64,000 nucleotides of DNA, from assembly GCF_000717175.1 (NCBI RefSeq), contig NZ_JNYD01000003.1, forward strand, positions 62,001-126,000, given 5' to 3'. Source of the DNA: Pseudonocardia autotrophica. Its GTDB lineage: Bacteria > Actinomycetota > Actinomycetes > Mycobacteriales > Pseudonocardiaceae. Position 1 is the stretch's first letter; every line of letters starts with the position of its first letter. The translations under genes were made by a program, and so were the position numbers. Shown here piece by piece: positions 8,384-16,848 of the stretch. The notes under the pieces are model-generated. The model was not told the DNA's origin, searched no databases, and saw nothing but the letters and a program-made list of their open reading frames with translations.

Positions 8384-9760
8384 ATGCGGCTGTCGCGTGC
8401 GGTGCGCCGGGTGCTCCCGCTCGTCGCGGCGGTCCTGCTGGCCGGGTGCTCGTCGGGCGCGGGGCCGAGTGCGGGGCCGGGTGCGGGGTCGCCCGCGGCC
8501 GGAGCGCCGACGGCCGCGGTGCCGGCGGGCCTCGTGCCGGTCACCGTCGCGGTCCCGGCGGGCCTCGACTCGGGGCCGTTCGACACCCCGCGGCAGGCCC
8601 TCGTGCCGCCCGGCTGGTCGATGTCGGTGTTCGCGCGAGTGCCCGAGGCGCGGCTGGCCGCGTGGGCACCGGACGGGTCGCTGCTGGTCTCGGTCCCCGA
8701 CGAGGGCACGGTCGTGCGGCTGGTGCCGGACGGGCGGGGCACGGCCACGGAGACGCCGCTGCTGGACGGGCTGAGCCAGCCGCACGGCCTGACCTTCGCC
8801 GGGTCGACGCTGTACGTGGCGCAGAGCGACCGCGTCGACGCGTACCCCTACGCCGACGGCCGCGCGGGGACACCCGCGCCGGTCGTGACCGGTCTGCCGG
8901 ATGCGAACAGTCCTGACCTGCGAGGCCGCTACGGGCACGTGCTGAAGAGCGTGGCCGTCGGCACGGACGGTGCCGTCTACGTGTCCGTCGGCTCGACCGC
9001 CAACATCTCCTACGCGGACCTCGTGGCGGTTCCGCCGCGAGCGTCGATCCTGCGTGTGCCGCCCGGCAGTCACAGGCCCGAGCCGTTCGCCGTGGGGGTG
9101 CGCAACGGGACCGGGCTGGCGATCGCGCCGGACGGGTCGGTGTGGACGGCGGTCAACAACCGGGACAACATCCAGTATCCCTTCGACCGGCCGTACGGAG
9201 AGATCACGGGGTCGGCGCGCGGCGAGGTCGTCGAGGCCTACGTGCGGGACCACCCCGCGGAGGCCCTCGCCCGGCTCACCCCTGGTCGCAACCTCGGCTG
9301 GCCGTACTGCAATCCCGACCCGGACGTGCAGCCAGGCGTGGCGGGGACCGCACAGGTCCTCAGCGACGTCCCGTTCACCCGGGACGTGCAGACCAACCCC
9401 GACGGCGCCGCGCTCGACTGCGCCGCGCTGCCGCGGGTCGAGCAGGCGCTCGGCGGCCACTCGGCGCCGCTCGGACTGGCGTTCGTCGACGGCGGCCTGC
9501 CCGGTGAGTTCGCGCGCGGCGCGCTGGTCGGGGTGCACGGCTCCTGGAACGCCGAGCCGCCGCGGGCGCCCGAGGTGTCGTTCTTCCCCTGGCGGGACGG
9601 CGGGCTGGGGCCGCAGCAGACGCTCGTCGGCGGCTTCCAGGAGGCCGACGGCTCCCGCTGGGGCCGCCCGGTCGCCGCGGTCGCCGGTCCGGACGGCGCG
9701 GTCTACGTGACCGACGACGCGGCCGGCGCGGTCTACCGGCTGGCCCCGCCGGGGCGGTGA
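8384..9760 (+). CDS. PQQ-dependent sugar dehydrogenase-type lipoprotein
   Basis: 458 aa. The N-terminus is a lipoprotein signal: basic MRLSRAVRR, a hydrophobic core, then lipobox LLAGC with Cys22. A low-complexity Gly/Ala/Pro linker follows, then a six-bladed propeller of the glucose/sorbosone dehydrogenase family (for example GTGLAIAPDGSVWTAVN and GGHSAPLGLAFVDGG). Such proteins oxidise aldoses or sorbosone with PQQ outside the membrane. No PQQ biosynthesis gene is in the window. The ATG is preceded by GGGGGAAGGG. Substrate cannot be set from sequence. Confidence 0.85.
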   Translation: MRLSRAVRRVLPLVAAVLLAGCSSGAGPSAGPGAGSPAAGAPTAAVPAGLVPVTVAVPAGLDSGPFDTPRQALVPPGWSMSVFARVPEARLAAWAPDGSLLVSVPDEGTVVRLVPDGRGTATETPLLDGLSQPHGLTFAGSTLYVAQSDRVDAYPYADGRAGTPAPVVTGLPDANSPDLRGRYGHVLKSVAVGTDGAVYVSVGSTANISYADLVAVPPRASILRVPPGSHRPEPFAVGVRNGTGLAIAPDGSVWTAVNNRDNIQYPFDRPYGEITGSARGEVVEAYVRDHPAEALARLTPGRNLGWPYCNPDPDVQPGVAGTAQVLSDVPFTRDVQTNPDGAALDCAALPRVEQALGGHSAPLGLAFVDGGLPGEFARGALVGVHGSWNAEPPRAPEVSFFPWRDGGLGPQQTLVGGFQEADGSRWGRPVAAVAGPDGAVYVTDDAAGAVYRLAPPGR

Positions 9761-9856
9761 GGACGGCCCGGTGATCTCCGGCGAGGGACCAGGGACCTGC
9801 ACCGACGGGACGCGCGACCATTCCCCTGTGGACCTCCGGCACGCCATGCTGACGGG

Positions 9857-10858
9857 ATGAAGGCGTGGATCGTGCGGCGACCGGGGCCGATGACGACCGG
9901 CCCGCTGGCCCAGGTGGACCGGGACGACCCGGAACCGGGCGTCGGCGAGGTCCGCGTCCGGGTCTCGGCCTGCGGGGTGTGCCGGACGGACCTGCACCTC
10001 GTCGAGGGCGACCTCGCCCCGCACCACCCGGGCACGGTGCCGGGGCACGAGATCGTCGGCGTGGTCGACGCGCTCGGGACGGGGACGCGACGGTTCGCGA
10101 TCGGCGACCGCATCGGGATCGCGTGGCTGCGCGGGACGTGCGGGCGCTGCCGGTTCTGCCGGACAGGCCGCGAGAACCTGTGCCCCGACGCCCGGTTCAC
10201 CGGCTGGGACGCCGACGGCGGCTACGCCGAGTACGCCGTGGTCCCCGAGGCGTACGCCTACGCCCTCCCGCCGCAGCTCGACGACGCGACGGCCGCCCCG
10301 CTGCTGTGCGCCGGCATCGTCGGCTACCGGGCGCTGAAGCGGGCGGAGCTGCCGCCGGGCGGGCGGCTCGGGATCTACGGCTTCGGCGCGTCGGCCCACG
10401 TGGTGGCGCAGGTCGCCGTCGCGCAGGGTGCCACCGTGCACGTGCTGACCCGCTCCCCGGAGGCCCGGGAGCTGGCGCTCGCGCTCGGCGCCGCCTCGGC
10501 CGGCCCGGCGGACGCGGAGCCGCCGGAGCCCCTCGACGCCGCGATCACCTTCGCCCCGGTCGGCGGGCTCGTGCCGGTCGCGCTGCGGGCGCTCGACGCC
10601 GGCGGCACCCTCGCGATCGCCGGCATCCACCTCACCGACGTCCCGGCGCTGGACTACGAGCGCGAGCTCTTCCGGGAGAAACAGCTGCGCAGCGTCACCG
10701 CCAACACCCGGGCCGACGGCGAGGAGTTCCTGCGGCTCGCGGCCGCGCTCGACGTCCGGCCCACCGTCGACCCGCGGCCGCTGTCGACGGCGGACCGGGT
10801 CCTGGCCGACCTGGCGGCCGACCGGATCACGGGCGCGGCCGTGCTGCTGCCCGGGTGA
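9857..10858 (+). CDS. Zinc-dependent alcohol dehydrogenase (MDR family)
   Basis: 333 aa medium-chain dehydrogenase. Catalytic zinc ligands Cys39 and His64 (GHEIVG) and the four-cysteine structural zinc site (Cys95, Cys98, Cys101, Cys109) are all present. The nucleotide-binding segment [10 protein letters not shown] follows near residue 175. It resembles the AdhA/propanol-preferring branch that interconverts alcohols and aldehydes with NAD(P). It stands alone on this strand and has its own terminator 35 nt downstream. Confidence 0.9.
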   Translation: MKAWIVRRPGPMTTGPLAQVDRDDPEPGVGEVRVRVSACGVCRTDLHLVEGDLAPHHPGTVPGHEIVGVVDALGTGTRRFAIGDRIGIAWLRGTCGRCRFCRTGRENLCPDARFTGWDADGGYAEYAVVPEAYAYALPPQLDDATAAPLLCAGIVGYRALKRAELPPGGRLGIYGFGASAHVVAQVAVAQGATVHVLTRSPEARELALALGAASAGPADAEPPEPLDAAITFAPVGGLVPVALRALDAGGTLAIAGIHLTDVPALDYERELFREKQLRSVTANTRADGEEFLRLAAALDVRPTVDPRPLSTADRVLADLAADRITGAAVLLPG

Positions 10859-10893
10859 GGACCCGGACCCGCAGACACCCGGCCCACGAGACC

Positions 10894-10926
10894 GGCGAGC
10901 GCCCCCTCGTGGGAAGGGGCGTCGCC
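10894..10926 (+). terminator. Terminator of the alcohol dehydrogenase gene
   Basis: GGCGA-g-CGCCCC pairs with GGGGCG-TCGCC (one bulged G) over a 10-nt loop, 36 nt after the stop. A second small hairpin, GCGCCT-tgcg-AGGCGC, follows at 10952-10967. Confidence 0.65.
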
Positions 10927-10945
10927 TCCGGGGCCCGATGGGTAC

Positions 10946-11032
10946 TCAGTAGCGCCTTGCGAGGCGCCTGGATGTGCGGCGGGCGGTGCGGCGTCCGCTG
11001 CGCCGGGCGATCCGCCGGTCTCGACCCAACAT
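10946..11032 (-). CDS. Possible 28-aa arginine-rich small protein
   Basis: A 28-codon reading frame starts 17 nt after the DUF6325 gene, with ATG at 11032 and a GAGGGGG ribosome-binding stretch about 8 nt upstream. The peptide is dominated by repeated Arg-Arg pairs (RRSGRRTARRTSRRLARRY). It would be the last member of the small-gene unit 11827 to 10946. Such a basic peptide could bind nucleic acid or membranes, or the frame could be chance. No homologue is recognised. Confidence 0.35.
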   Translation of the reverse strand: MLGRDRRIARRSGRRTARRTSRRLARRY

Positions 11033-11049
11033 CTCCTGCCCCCTCGCCG

Positions 11050-11577
11050 TCAGACCGTGTCGGCCGAGGATGCGACCAGTGCCTCGGCCTCCTGCTGGGC
11101 GACCAGGCCGACCTGGACCAGGTCGAGCGGGCTGATGAACTCCGACGCCAGCCGCATACCGCCGGCGCGGGCGACGGCGTCGCGGAGCGGGATCGCCCAG
11201 CGGTGCTCGAGCAGGACCAGCGCCGCCGCGGTGTCCTCGGGGATGTCGGCCAGGACGTCCCACGCCTCCTCGTCGAGCAGCTCCACGCCCCGGTCCGCCG
11301 CGGCCTCCCCGAGGGCCGCGCCCTCCTCCGGCGTGAGCCCCGCACCGACGCCGACCAGGGCGCCGACGACCGCGCCGAACTCCTCCCGTTCGGCCTCGTC
11401 CAGCTGGGACTCCTTCAGCACGCTGACCTCGCCGCCGACCGCCTTGTACACGGCCAGGAAGTCGATCACCCGCACCGTGTCGTCGGCGCGGAGCCGCTCC
11501 AGCTCCGCGCGGATCCCGCCCTGGAAGTTCGGGTGGTCGAACCCGAGCACCAGCATCTGGACCGGTCCGATCGTCAT
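11050..11577 (-). CDS. DUF6325-type (DUF1269-like) protein
   Basis: 175 aa, opening with MTIGPVQMLVLGFDHPNFQG and a region RVIDFLAVYK typical of DUF6325/DUF1269 proteins, followed by a Gly/Ala segment (VVGALVGVGAGLTP) that may cross or associate with the membrane. Function unknown; related genes often accompany stress or membrane-maintenance loci, which I state as general family context only. The ATG is preceded by AGGAGGAGG. A small gene lies 49 nt upstream and a possible 28-aa gene downstream. Confidence 0.75.
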   Translation of the reverse strand: MTIGPVQMLVLGFDHPNFQGGIRAELERLRADDTVRVIDFLAVYKAVGGEVSVLKESQLDEAEREEFGAVVGALVGVGAGLTPEEGAALGEAAADRGVELLDEEAWDVLADIPEDTAAALVLLEHRWAIPLRDAVARAGGMRLASEFISPLDLVQVGLVAQQEAEALVASSADTV

Positions 11578-11626
11578 GGGCCCTCCTCCTGTTCGTCGTC
11601 CCCGGAGAAATCGGGGGAAGGGCGGC

Positions 11627-11827
11627 TCACTGCCCCCCGACGGCCTGGTCCACCACGGTCGCCAGGCGCGCGAGCAGCTCGTCGGACTCGGCTCGGGTGA
11701 TCAGGCCGTGCTGTGCCGCCTCCCGCACGTCGGCACACAGGACGGCGATCAGCACGCTCGCCCGGTCCCCGTCCTCGGCGACCGGCCGCAGGTAGGGATG
11801 TCCGGGACCGGCCAGGGGTCGTGCCAT
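11627..11827 (-). CDS. Small hypothetical protein (66 aa)
   Basis: The chosen ATG at 11827 has a GGAGGG site 9 nt upstream; a longer reading to 11896 lacks one and gives an implausible N-terminus. The C-terminal half (HGLITRAESDELLARLATVVDQAV) resembles the short two-helix SHOCT-like tails found next to DUF6325 genes. It is probably co-transcribed with the gene below it. Function unknown. Confidence 0.6.
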   Translation of the reverse strand: MARPLAGPGHPYLRPVAEDGDRASVLIAVLCADVREAAQHGLITRAESDELLARLATVVDQAVGGQ

Positions 11828-11895
11828 CGGTCGCCCTCCCTCGACACCGGCGCCGCAGCGCCGCCGTCCACCATGGGCAAGGCGCGGCGGGCGCA

Positions 11896-11916
11896 CCTCG
11901 CCCCGACGGGGTGAGG
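11896..11916 (-). terminator. Terminator of the GAF-ANTAR gene
   Basis: CCTCGCCCC and GGGGTGAGG pair (one G-T wobble) around loop GAC, beginning 12 nt beyond the GAF-ANTAR stop in its direction of transcription. Confidence 0.55.
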
Positions 11917-11927
11917 GACGGGCGGGG

Positions 11928-12671
11928 TCAGAGCTCGCCGCGGCGCTGGGTGAGGGTCTCCGCGATGCGGGCGAGCTTGACGTTGAGCGACTGCGAGGCG
12001 GACCGCAGGATGCGGAAGGCCTCCTCCGCGTCGACGCCGCGGCGCTCCATGAGGATCCCCTTGGCCTGGCCGATCACGTCCCGGCTGCGTACGGCCTCGG
12101 TCAGCTGGGTGACCTGGAGCTCGGCGCGGGTGGAGGCGAGCGAGCCGGCGATGGCGGTGGAGGCGTGCGCCGCCAGGACCAGGGCCGCGTCGCGGTCGGC
12201 CTGCTCGAGGCCGCCCGGGCGCCGGGAGTAGAGGTTGAGCGAGCCGATGCGCGGCGGGTCCTGCGCGGGGAACAGGCCGACCGCCAACGCGCTCCCGACG
12301 CCCAGCTCGGCGGCCGCGGGGCCCCACTTCGGGAACTCCTTGCCGGCGGCGAGGTCCTCCGAGAAGGCGATGCCGATGCCGGGGATGCGGCTGGCGTCGA
12401 GGCACGGGCCCTCGTCGAACTCGTTCTGCAGCTCGTCGAGCCGCACGCCCACCGGGTCGGTGGTGGCCGGGGTGTCGATGGTGCCGTCCTGCGACCTCAG
12501 CGAGACGCTGACGATGTCCGCGCCGTTCACCACGCGCACCGCGGCCTGGGCGATGCGGTCGAGCACGTCCTGCACCGTGGGCGCGTCGAGCAGCTTCTCG
12601 GAGAGCGAGACGAACTCGGCGACGAGCGGGGGAGGAGCCCCGAGATCGCCGTACCGGTCGTGCTCCGACAT
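11928..12671 (-). CDS. GAF and ANTAR domain-containing regulator
   Basis: 247 aa. A GAF sensor domain spans roughly residues 10-150 and a C-terminal ANTAR RNA-binding domain roughly 180-235 (SRDVIGQAKGILMERRGVDA). ANTAR proteins act as transcription antiterminators by binding paired hairpins in leader RNAs. The ATG at 12671 has a GGAGGG site; a longer frame exists upstream without one. There is no kinase or receiver domain, so the GAF domain is the likely input. Target RNAs are not evident nearby. Confidence 0.88.
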   Translation of the reverse strand: MSEHDRYGDLGAPPPLVAEFVSLSEKLLDAPTVQDVLDRIAQAAVRVVNGADIVSVSLRSQDGTIDTPATTDPVGVRLDELQNEFDEGPCLDASRIPGIGIAFSEDLAAGKEFPKWGPAAAELGVGSALAVGLFPAQDPPRIGSLNLYSRRPGGLEQADRDAALVLAAHASTAIAGSLASTRAELQVTQLTEAVRSRDVIGQAKGILMERRGVDAEEAFRILRSASQSLNVKLARIAETLTQRRGEL

Positions 12672-12933
12672 GGTGTCCCTCCTGCTCGCCGTGACGGGCC
12701 GTTCGAGCGTACGCAACTCGCCCGGTCCTGCCGGGTGGGACCTTCCTCGGTACCACGGCTGTGGGGGATCACACCGGAGGGACACGGATCCGCGGGCGGG
12801 GACGGGGTGGGCCGGGACGTCGGCCGGCCGGTGTCCGGGGGCCGGGGCCGCAGATCTTGGGGGCGGCTCCCGGCCCGGACAGGTGGACGGGGGGAACCTT
12901 CCACCTACCTGCGTGTGTACCGACCGGCGGAGA

Positions 12934-12952
12934 GCGCGGGCAAGGCCCGCGC
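12934..12952. promoter_or_regulatory. Hairpin in the 379-nt divergent intergenic region
   Basis: GCGCGGGC-AAG-GCCCGCGC, a perfect 8-bp stem. It sits in the gene-free stretch 12672-13050 between the GAF-ANTAR gene and the response regulator. The remainder of that stretch is GC-rich with no convincing ORF. It must hold both divergent promoters, which I could not place. Confidence 0.4.
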
Positions 12953-13008
12953 GCCCGCGGACGCAAGATTTTGCCGTCGGCTAACCGGCCTCTCAGCAGG
13001 CTCGTACG

Positions 13009-13023
13009 TTCGCGGCCCGCGAA
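13009..13023. promoter_or_regulatory. Palindrome upstream of the response regulator gene
   Basis: TTCGCGG-C-CCGCGAA is a perfect 7+1+7 palindrome centred 35 nt before the GTG start of the response regulator. It may be a regulator site; OmpR-type regulators more often bind direct repeats, so autoregulation is uncertain. Confidence 0.35.
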
Positions 13024-13050
13024 TCCCTCCGCGCCCGGGATGATGGCGTC

Positions 13051-13749
13051 GTGAGCGCGCGCATCCTCCTCGTCGAGGACGACCGGGGCCTGGGGGAGGG
13101 CATGGTCGAGAGCCTCACGCAGCACGGGCACGAGGTGGTGTGGGCCCGCACCGGCCGCACCGCCCTCGACTGCGCCGGCGCGGGGGAGCCGCTCGACCTC
13201 GTGCTGCTCGACCTCGGGCTGCCCGACATCGACGGCATCCGGGTGTGCCGGGCGCTGCGGGCGCTCTCCACCGATGTCGTGGTCGTGATCCTGACGGCGC
13301 GGGGCGCGGAGATGGACGTCGTCGTCGGGCTCGACGCGGGCGCCGACGACTACCTCACCAAGCCCGTCCGCCGCGAGGAGCTGCTCGCGCGGGTCCGGGC
13401 GCATCTCCGGCGCGGGCGCCCGGGACCGGCCGGCGAGCCCGTACGGCTCGGCGACCTCGAGCTCGACCTGCGGGAACGCCGCGTGGCCGTGGCCGGGCGC
13501 GAGGTGGTGTTGCGCGCGAAGGAGTTCGACCTGCTGGAGCGGCTGGTCCGCGACCCCGGGGCCGCGCTCAGCCGCCGCACCCTGATGGCCGACGTGTGGG
13601 ACGACCACTGGGGCGGGTCCACCAAGACCCTCGACGTCCACGTCGCGGCGCTGCGCCGGCGGCTGTCCGGGTTCCCGGCCGGCACCCGGCTGCCCCGGAT
13701 CCGCACGCTGCGCGGGCACGGCTACCGCCTCGACCCGCCGACGGCCTAG
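13051..13749 (+). CDS. OmpR/PhoB-family response regulator
   Basis: 232 aa. The receiver domain has the acidic pair near residues 10-11, phospho-acceptor Asp54 (VLLDLGLPD) and the conserved lysine in LTKPVRR. A winged-helix DNA-binding domain follows (about 128-230, ending RTLRGHGYRL). The GTG start gives the usual N-terminus for the family. It is paired with the histidine kinase 78 nt downstream. The signal and targets are unknown; the MFS and NRPS-like genes downstream are candidates by position only. Confidence 0.93.
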   Translation: MSARILLVEDDRGLGEGMVESLTQHGHEVVWARTGRTALDCAGAGEPLDLVLLDLGLPDIDGIRVCRALRALSTDVVVVILTARGAEMDVVVGLDAGADDYLTKPVRREELLARVRAHLRRGRPGPAGEPVRLGDLELDLRERRVAVAGREVVLRAKEFDLLERLVRDPGAALSRRTLMADVWDDHWGGSTKTLDVHVAALRRRLSGFPAGTRLPRIRTLRGHGYRLDPPTA

Positions 13750-13827
13750 CCTGCACCCCTCCGCGACGGCGAACTCGGCGCCGGTGCCACCGCCGAGGGA
13801 CCGCCGCGACCCGCGTGGGGCTGGGGG

Positions 13828-15234
13828 GTGACCGTGCGAGGGACCGCTCGCGTCCGCACCCGGATCGTCTCGCTCTCGGTGGCGATCGCGGCGATCGCCG
13901 TGACGCTCTTCGGCGTGCCGCTGGCCCTCGGGCTCGCCCGCTACGCCGTGGCCGACGAGGGCGTCACGCTGCAGCGGCTGGCCGACCTGACCGCCGCGGC
14001 GGTGCTCACCGACCTCGCCCACGACCGCGTCCCCGCGGTGCTGCCCGGCTCGGGGACACCCGGGACCACCCTCGGGCTCTTCGACGACGACGGGCTGCTC
14101 GTGGCCGGCGACGGCACCGCGACCGGCGACGAGCACGTCGCGGCCGTGCTCGCCGGTGCCGGCCCGCAGGTCGTCGAGAGCGGCGGCAACCTGGTCGCGA
14201 CCGTGCCGGTGCTCGGGGAGCACGAGATCGTCGGCGTGGTCCGGGCCTCGCACCCGGTGTCGGCGGTCTACACCGCGCTGGTGCCGCTGTGGCTGGGCAT
14301 GCTGGGGCTGGCCGCGCTCGTCCTCGCCGCGGCGTGGGTCATCGCGCGGCGACAGGCCCGGCGGCTGGCCCGTCCGCTGGAGGAGCTGGCGGTGCTGGCC
14401 GACCGGCTCGGTGACGGGGACTTCGGCGTGCGGCCGCGGCGGACCGGGCTCGCCGAGGTCGACGCCCTCGGTGCCGCGTTCGCCGGCACCGCCGCCCGGC
14501 TCGACGACCTCCTCGCCCGCGAGCGGGCGTTCTCGGCGGAGGCGTCGCACCAGCTCCGGACGCCGCTGGCGGCGTTGCGGCTGCGGCTGGAGAACGCCCG
14601 GGCGGACGCCGGTGCGCGGCCGGGTGCCGACGTCGGTCCCGCGCTCGACGCGGCCGTCGTCGAGACCGAGCGGTTGACCCGCACGGTCGAGGAGCTGCTG
14701 GACCTCGCGCGCTCGCGGGGCGGTGGGCGCGGCCCGGTCGACCTGCACGCCGTGCTCGACGAGGTGGCCGAGACCTACCGGCCCCGGCTGGTCGCGGAGG
14801 GCCGCAGCCTCGACGTGGAGCTGGACGGGGCGGACGTCGACGAGCCCGGGGCCGCGGAGCCGGCGGTCGTGGGGTCGCGGGCCGCGATCGGGCAGGTCCT
14901 GGCGGTGCTGCTGGACAACGCGCTGCGGCACGGCGGGGGAGCGGTCCGGGTCGGGGTGCGCGAGGTCGGCGACGCCGTGGCGGTCGACGTGGGCGACGAG
15001 GGCCCGGGCTTCACCGACGGCCGTCCCGAGCGCAACGGCCGCCCGCGCACCGAGACGCCGGCCGACGGCATCGGCCTGGGGCTCCCGCTCGCCACCCGGC
15101 TGGCCGAGGACCAGGGCGGCCGGCTGGTCGTCTCGCGGGAGAGCCCGCTGGTGATGACGCTCTTCCTGCCGCTGGACGACGGGGACGGGGAGGGCGGCGA
15201 GCCGGCGGACGAGGGGTCCCGCCCGCCGGGCTGA
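13828..15234 (+). CDS. Sensor histidine kinase
   Basis: 468 aa. Two transmembrane helices (about 12-38 and 150-173) flank an extracytoplasmic sensor region of about 110 residues. A HAMP linker, the dimerisation/phospho-acceptor motif ASHQLRTPLAAL (His241) and a HATPase domain with the N-box DNALRHGGG follow. It phosphorylates the adjacent OmpR-type regulator. The GTG start at 13828 sits in a G-rich run that serves as ribosome-binding site. The acidic, glycine-rich tail (last 25 residues) is probably disordered. Confidence 0.92.
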   Translation: MTVRGTARVRTRIVSLSVAIAAIAVTLFGVPLALGLARYAVADEGVTLQRLADLTAAAVLTDLAHDRVPAVLPGSGTPGTTLGLFDDDGLLVAGDGTATGDEHVAAVLAGAGPQVVESGGNLVATVPVLGEHEIVGVVRASHPVSAVYTALVPLWLGMLGLAALVLAAAWVIARRQARRLARPLEELAVLADRLGDGDFGVRPRRTGLAEVDALGAAFAGTAARLDDLLARERAFSAEASHQLRTPLAALRLRLENARADAGARPGADVGPALDAAVVETERLTRTVEELLDLARSRGGGRGPVDLHAVLDEVAETYRPRLVAEGRSLDVELDGADVDEPGAAEPAVVGSRAAIGQVLAVLLDNALRHGGGAVRVGVREVGDAVAVDVGDEGPGFTDGRPERNGRPRTETPADGIGLGLPLATRLAEDQGGRLVVSRESPLVMTLFLPLDDGDGEGGEPADEGSRPPG

Positions 15235-15335
15235 CCGCGAGGGCGGCCCGGAGCCCGGCCGGAGCCGGTACCGTCGGCCCGCTCCGTGCCACTCGGCCCG
15301 GTGTGGGCCGACGCAGGAAGGGAACGACGCCGGGC

Positions 15336-16697
15336 ATGGCCGACACCCCCGCCCAACCGGACGACCGCCGGGAGACCACGACCGCGGGTGGCCCCGGAAG
15401 CACGGCCGAGGACGGCCCCCGAGGCACCGTCGCGGGCGGTCCGGACGCCGCCGCGACGGGCGCGCCGCCCGCGACGGCCGCCACGGCCGCGCCGCGGCAG
15501 GCCGTGCTGTTCCCGCTGTACGCCGCCGGGTTCGTCACCGCCTTCGGCGCGCACGCCGTCGCGACGGGCGCCGGCGCCGAGGCGGGGGCCGGGCAGCTGT
15601 CCCTGCTCGCCCTGGGCCTGGTCCTGGCCGTCTACGACGGCGCGGAGGTCCTGCTCAAGCCGGTGTTCGGGTCGCTCGCCGACCGCTGGGGCCCGCGCCG
15701 CGTGCTGCTGGGCGGCCTCGCCGCGTTCGTCGTGGTGTCCCTGGCCTACGTGCTGGTCGCACTGGTCGGGGGGATCGCCGCGGGCCCGGGGGGCGCCGTC
15801 GCGCTGGCCCTGGCGCGGCTCGGGCAGGGGGCGGCCGCCTCGGCGTTCTCGCCCGCCGCCGGGGCGATGGTCGGACGGCTGGGGGCCGGCGGCCGCCGCG
15901 GGCGCGTCTTCGGTTCCTACGGTGCGTGGAAGGGCCTCGGCTACACCGCGGGCCCCCTGCTCGGCGGGGTGGTCATCACCTTCGCCGGGCTCACGGCGCT
16001 GTTCGTGGTCCTCGCCGCCGTCGCCGCCGTGGTGACGGTGTGGGTCGTCCTGGCCGTCCCCGCCCTGCCGGCGTTGCCGCGGCAGCGCCAGACGGTGGTC
16101 GACCTCGCGCGCCGGCTGTCCGCCCCGGCCTTCCTGCGCCCGACCTCGGCGCTCGCGGGCACCACCGCGGCGCTGGCGACGGCCGTCGGGTTCCTGCCGG
16201 TGCTCGGGACCGCGTCCGGGCTCAGCCCGATCGTGACCGGCGCCGTGGTGGCCTGCCTCGCGCTGTCCTCGACGCTGGTCCAGCCCCGCGCGGGCCGGGC
16301 GCACGACCGCGGCCGGTTGAGCACGCGCACGGCGCTCGCGGTCGGGTTCGCGCTGATGGTCGCGGGCTTCGTCCTCGCCGCGGTGGTCACCGGGATCGGC
16401 GCGCTGGTGGTGTCGGCCGTCGTGATCGGGCTCGGGGTCGGGATCGCCACCCCGGTCGCGTTCGCGTCGCTGGCCGCGTCCTCCCCGCCGGAGCGGCTCG
16501 GCCAGACGATGGGCTCGGCCGAGGTCGGACGGGAGCTGGGCGACGCCGGCGGCCCGCTGCTCGTCGGCGTGGTGGCCGCGGCCGCGTCCGTGGCCGCCGG
16601 CCTGGGCGCGCTGGCCGCCGTGCTCGCCGTCGTCGGGGTGGCGGCGACCGCCGGGCGCCGCGCCGCCCCTGCCCCGACGGACGGCGAGCCCGGCTGA
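15336..16697 (+). CDS. MFS transporter, drug-efflux type
   Basis: 453 aa with about 12 membrane helices and the MFS loop motif LADRWGPRRVLLGG after helix 2. The first 55 residues are a Gly/Ala/Pro/Thr-rich, probably unstructured extension before the first helix. I chose the ATG at 15336, with AGGAAGGGA upstream, over a GTG at 15303. Substrate unknown. It lies downstream of the two-component system and upstream of the NRPS-like gene, followed by two terminator hairpins. Confidence 0.85.
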   Translation: MADTPAQPDDRRETTTAGGPGSTAEDGPRGTVAGGPDAAATGAPPATAATAAPRQAVLFPLYAAGFVTAFGAHAVATGAGAEAGAGQLSLLALGLVLAVYDGAEVLLKPVFGSLADRWGPRRVLLGGLAAFVVVSLAYVLVALVGGIAAGPGGAVALALARLGQGAAASAFSPAAGAMVGRLGAGGRRGRVFGSYGAWKGLGYTAGPLLGGVVITFAGLTALFVVLAAVAAVVTVWVVLAVPALPALPRQRQTVVDLARRLSAPAFLRPTSALAGTTAALATAVGFLPVLGTASGLSPIVTGAVVACLALSSTLVQPRAGRAHDRGRLSTRTALAVGFALMVAGFVLAAVVTGIGALVVSAVVIGLGVGIATPVAFASLAASSPPERLGQTMGSAEVGRELGDAGGPLLVGVVAAAASVAAGLGALAAVLAVVGVAATAGRRAAPAPTDGEPG

Positions 16698-16700
16698 GCC

Positions 16701-16739
16701 CGGGGGACAACCCCCGCGGATCCGGGGGACAGCCCCGGA
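16701..16739 (+). terminator. Tandem terminator hairpins after the MFS gene
   Basis: CGGGGG-acaa-CCCCCG (16701-16716) and TCCGGGG-gacag-CCCCGGA (16721-16739). The two are near repeats of each other and begin 3 nt after the MFS stop. Confidence 0.65.
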
Positions 16740-16848
16740 CGACCGGAGGCGCGTCCCCATTGGCCGGATCCGGGCGCGCCGACACCCTCGAACCACCGGC
16801 GGACCGCCCCACGCGGTCCGCGCGTCGGGTGGAGCAGCGGGGGACCAC

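Noticed and set aside
10952..10967. Small GCGCCT/AGGCGC hairpin as a second ADH terminator
   Set aside because: Short and lying inside the possible 28-aa ORF; kept only as a note in the terminator entry.
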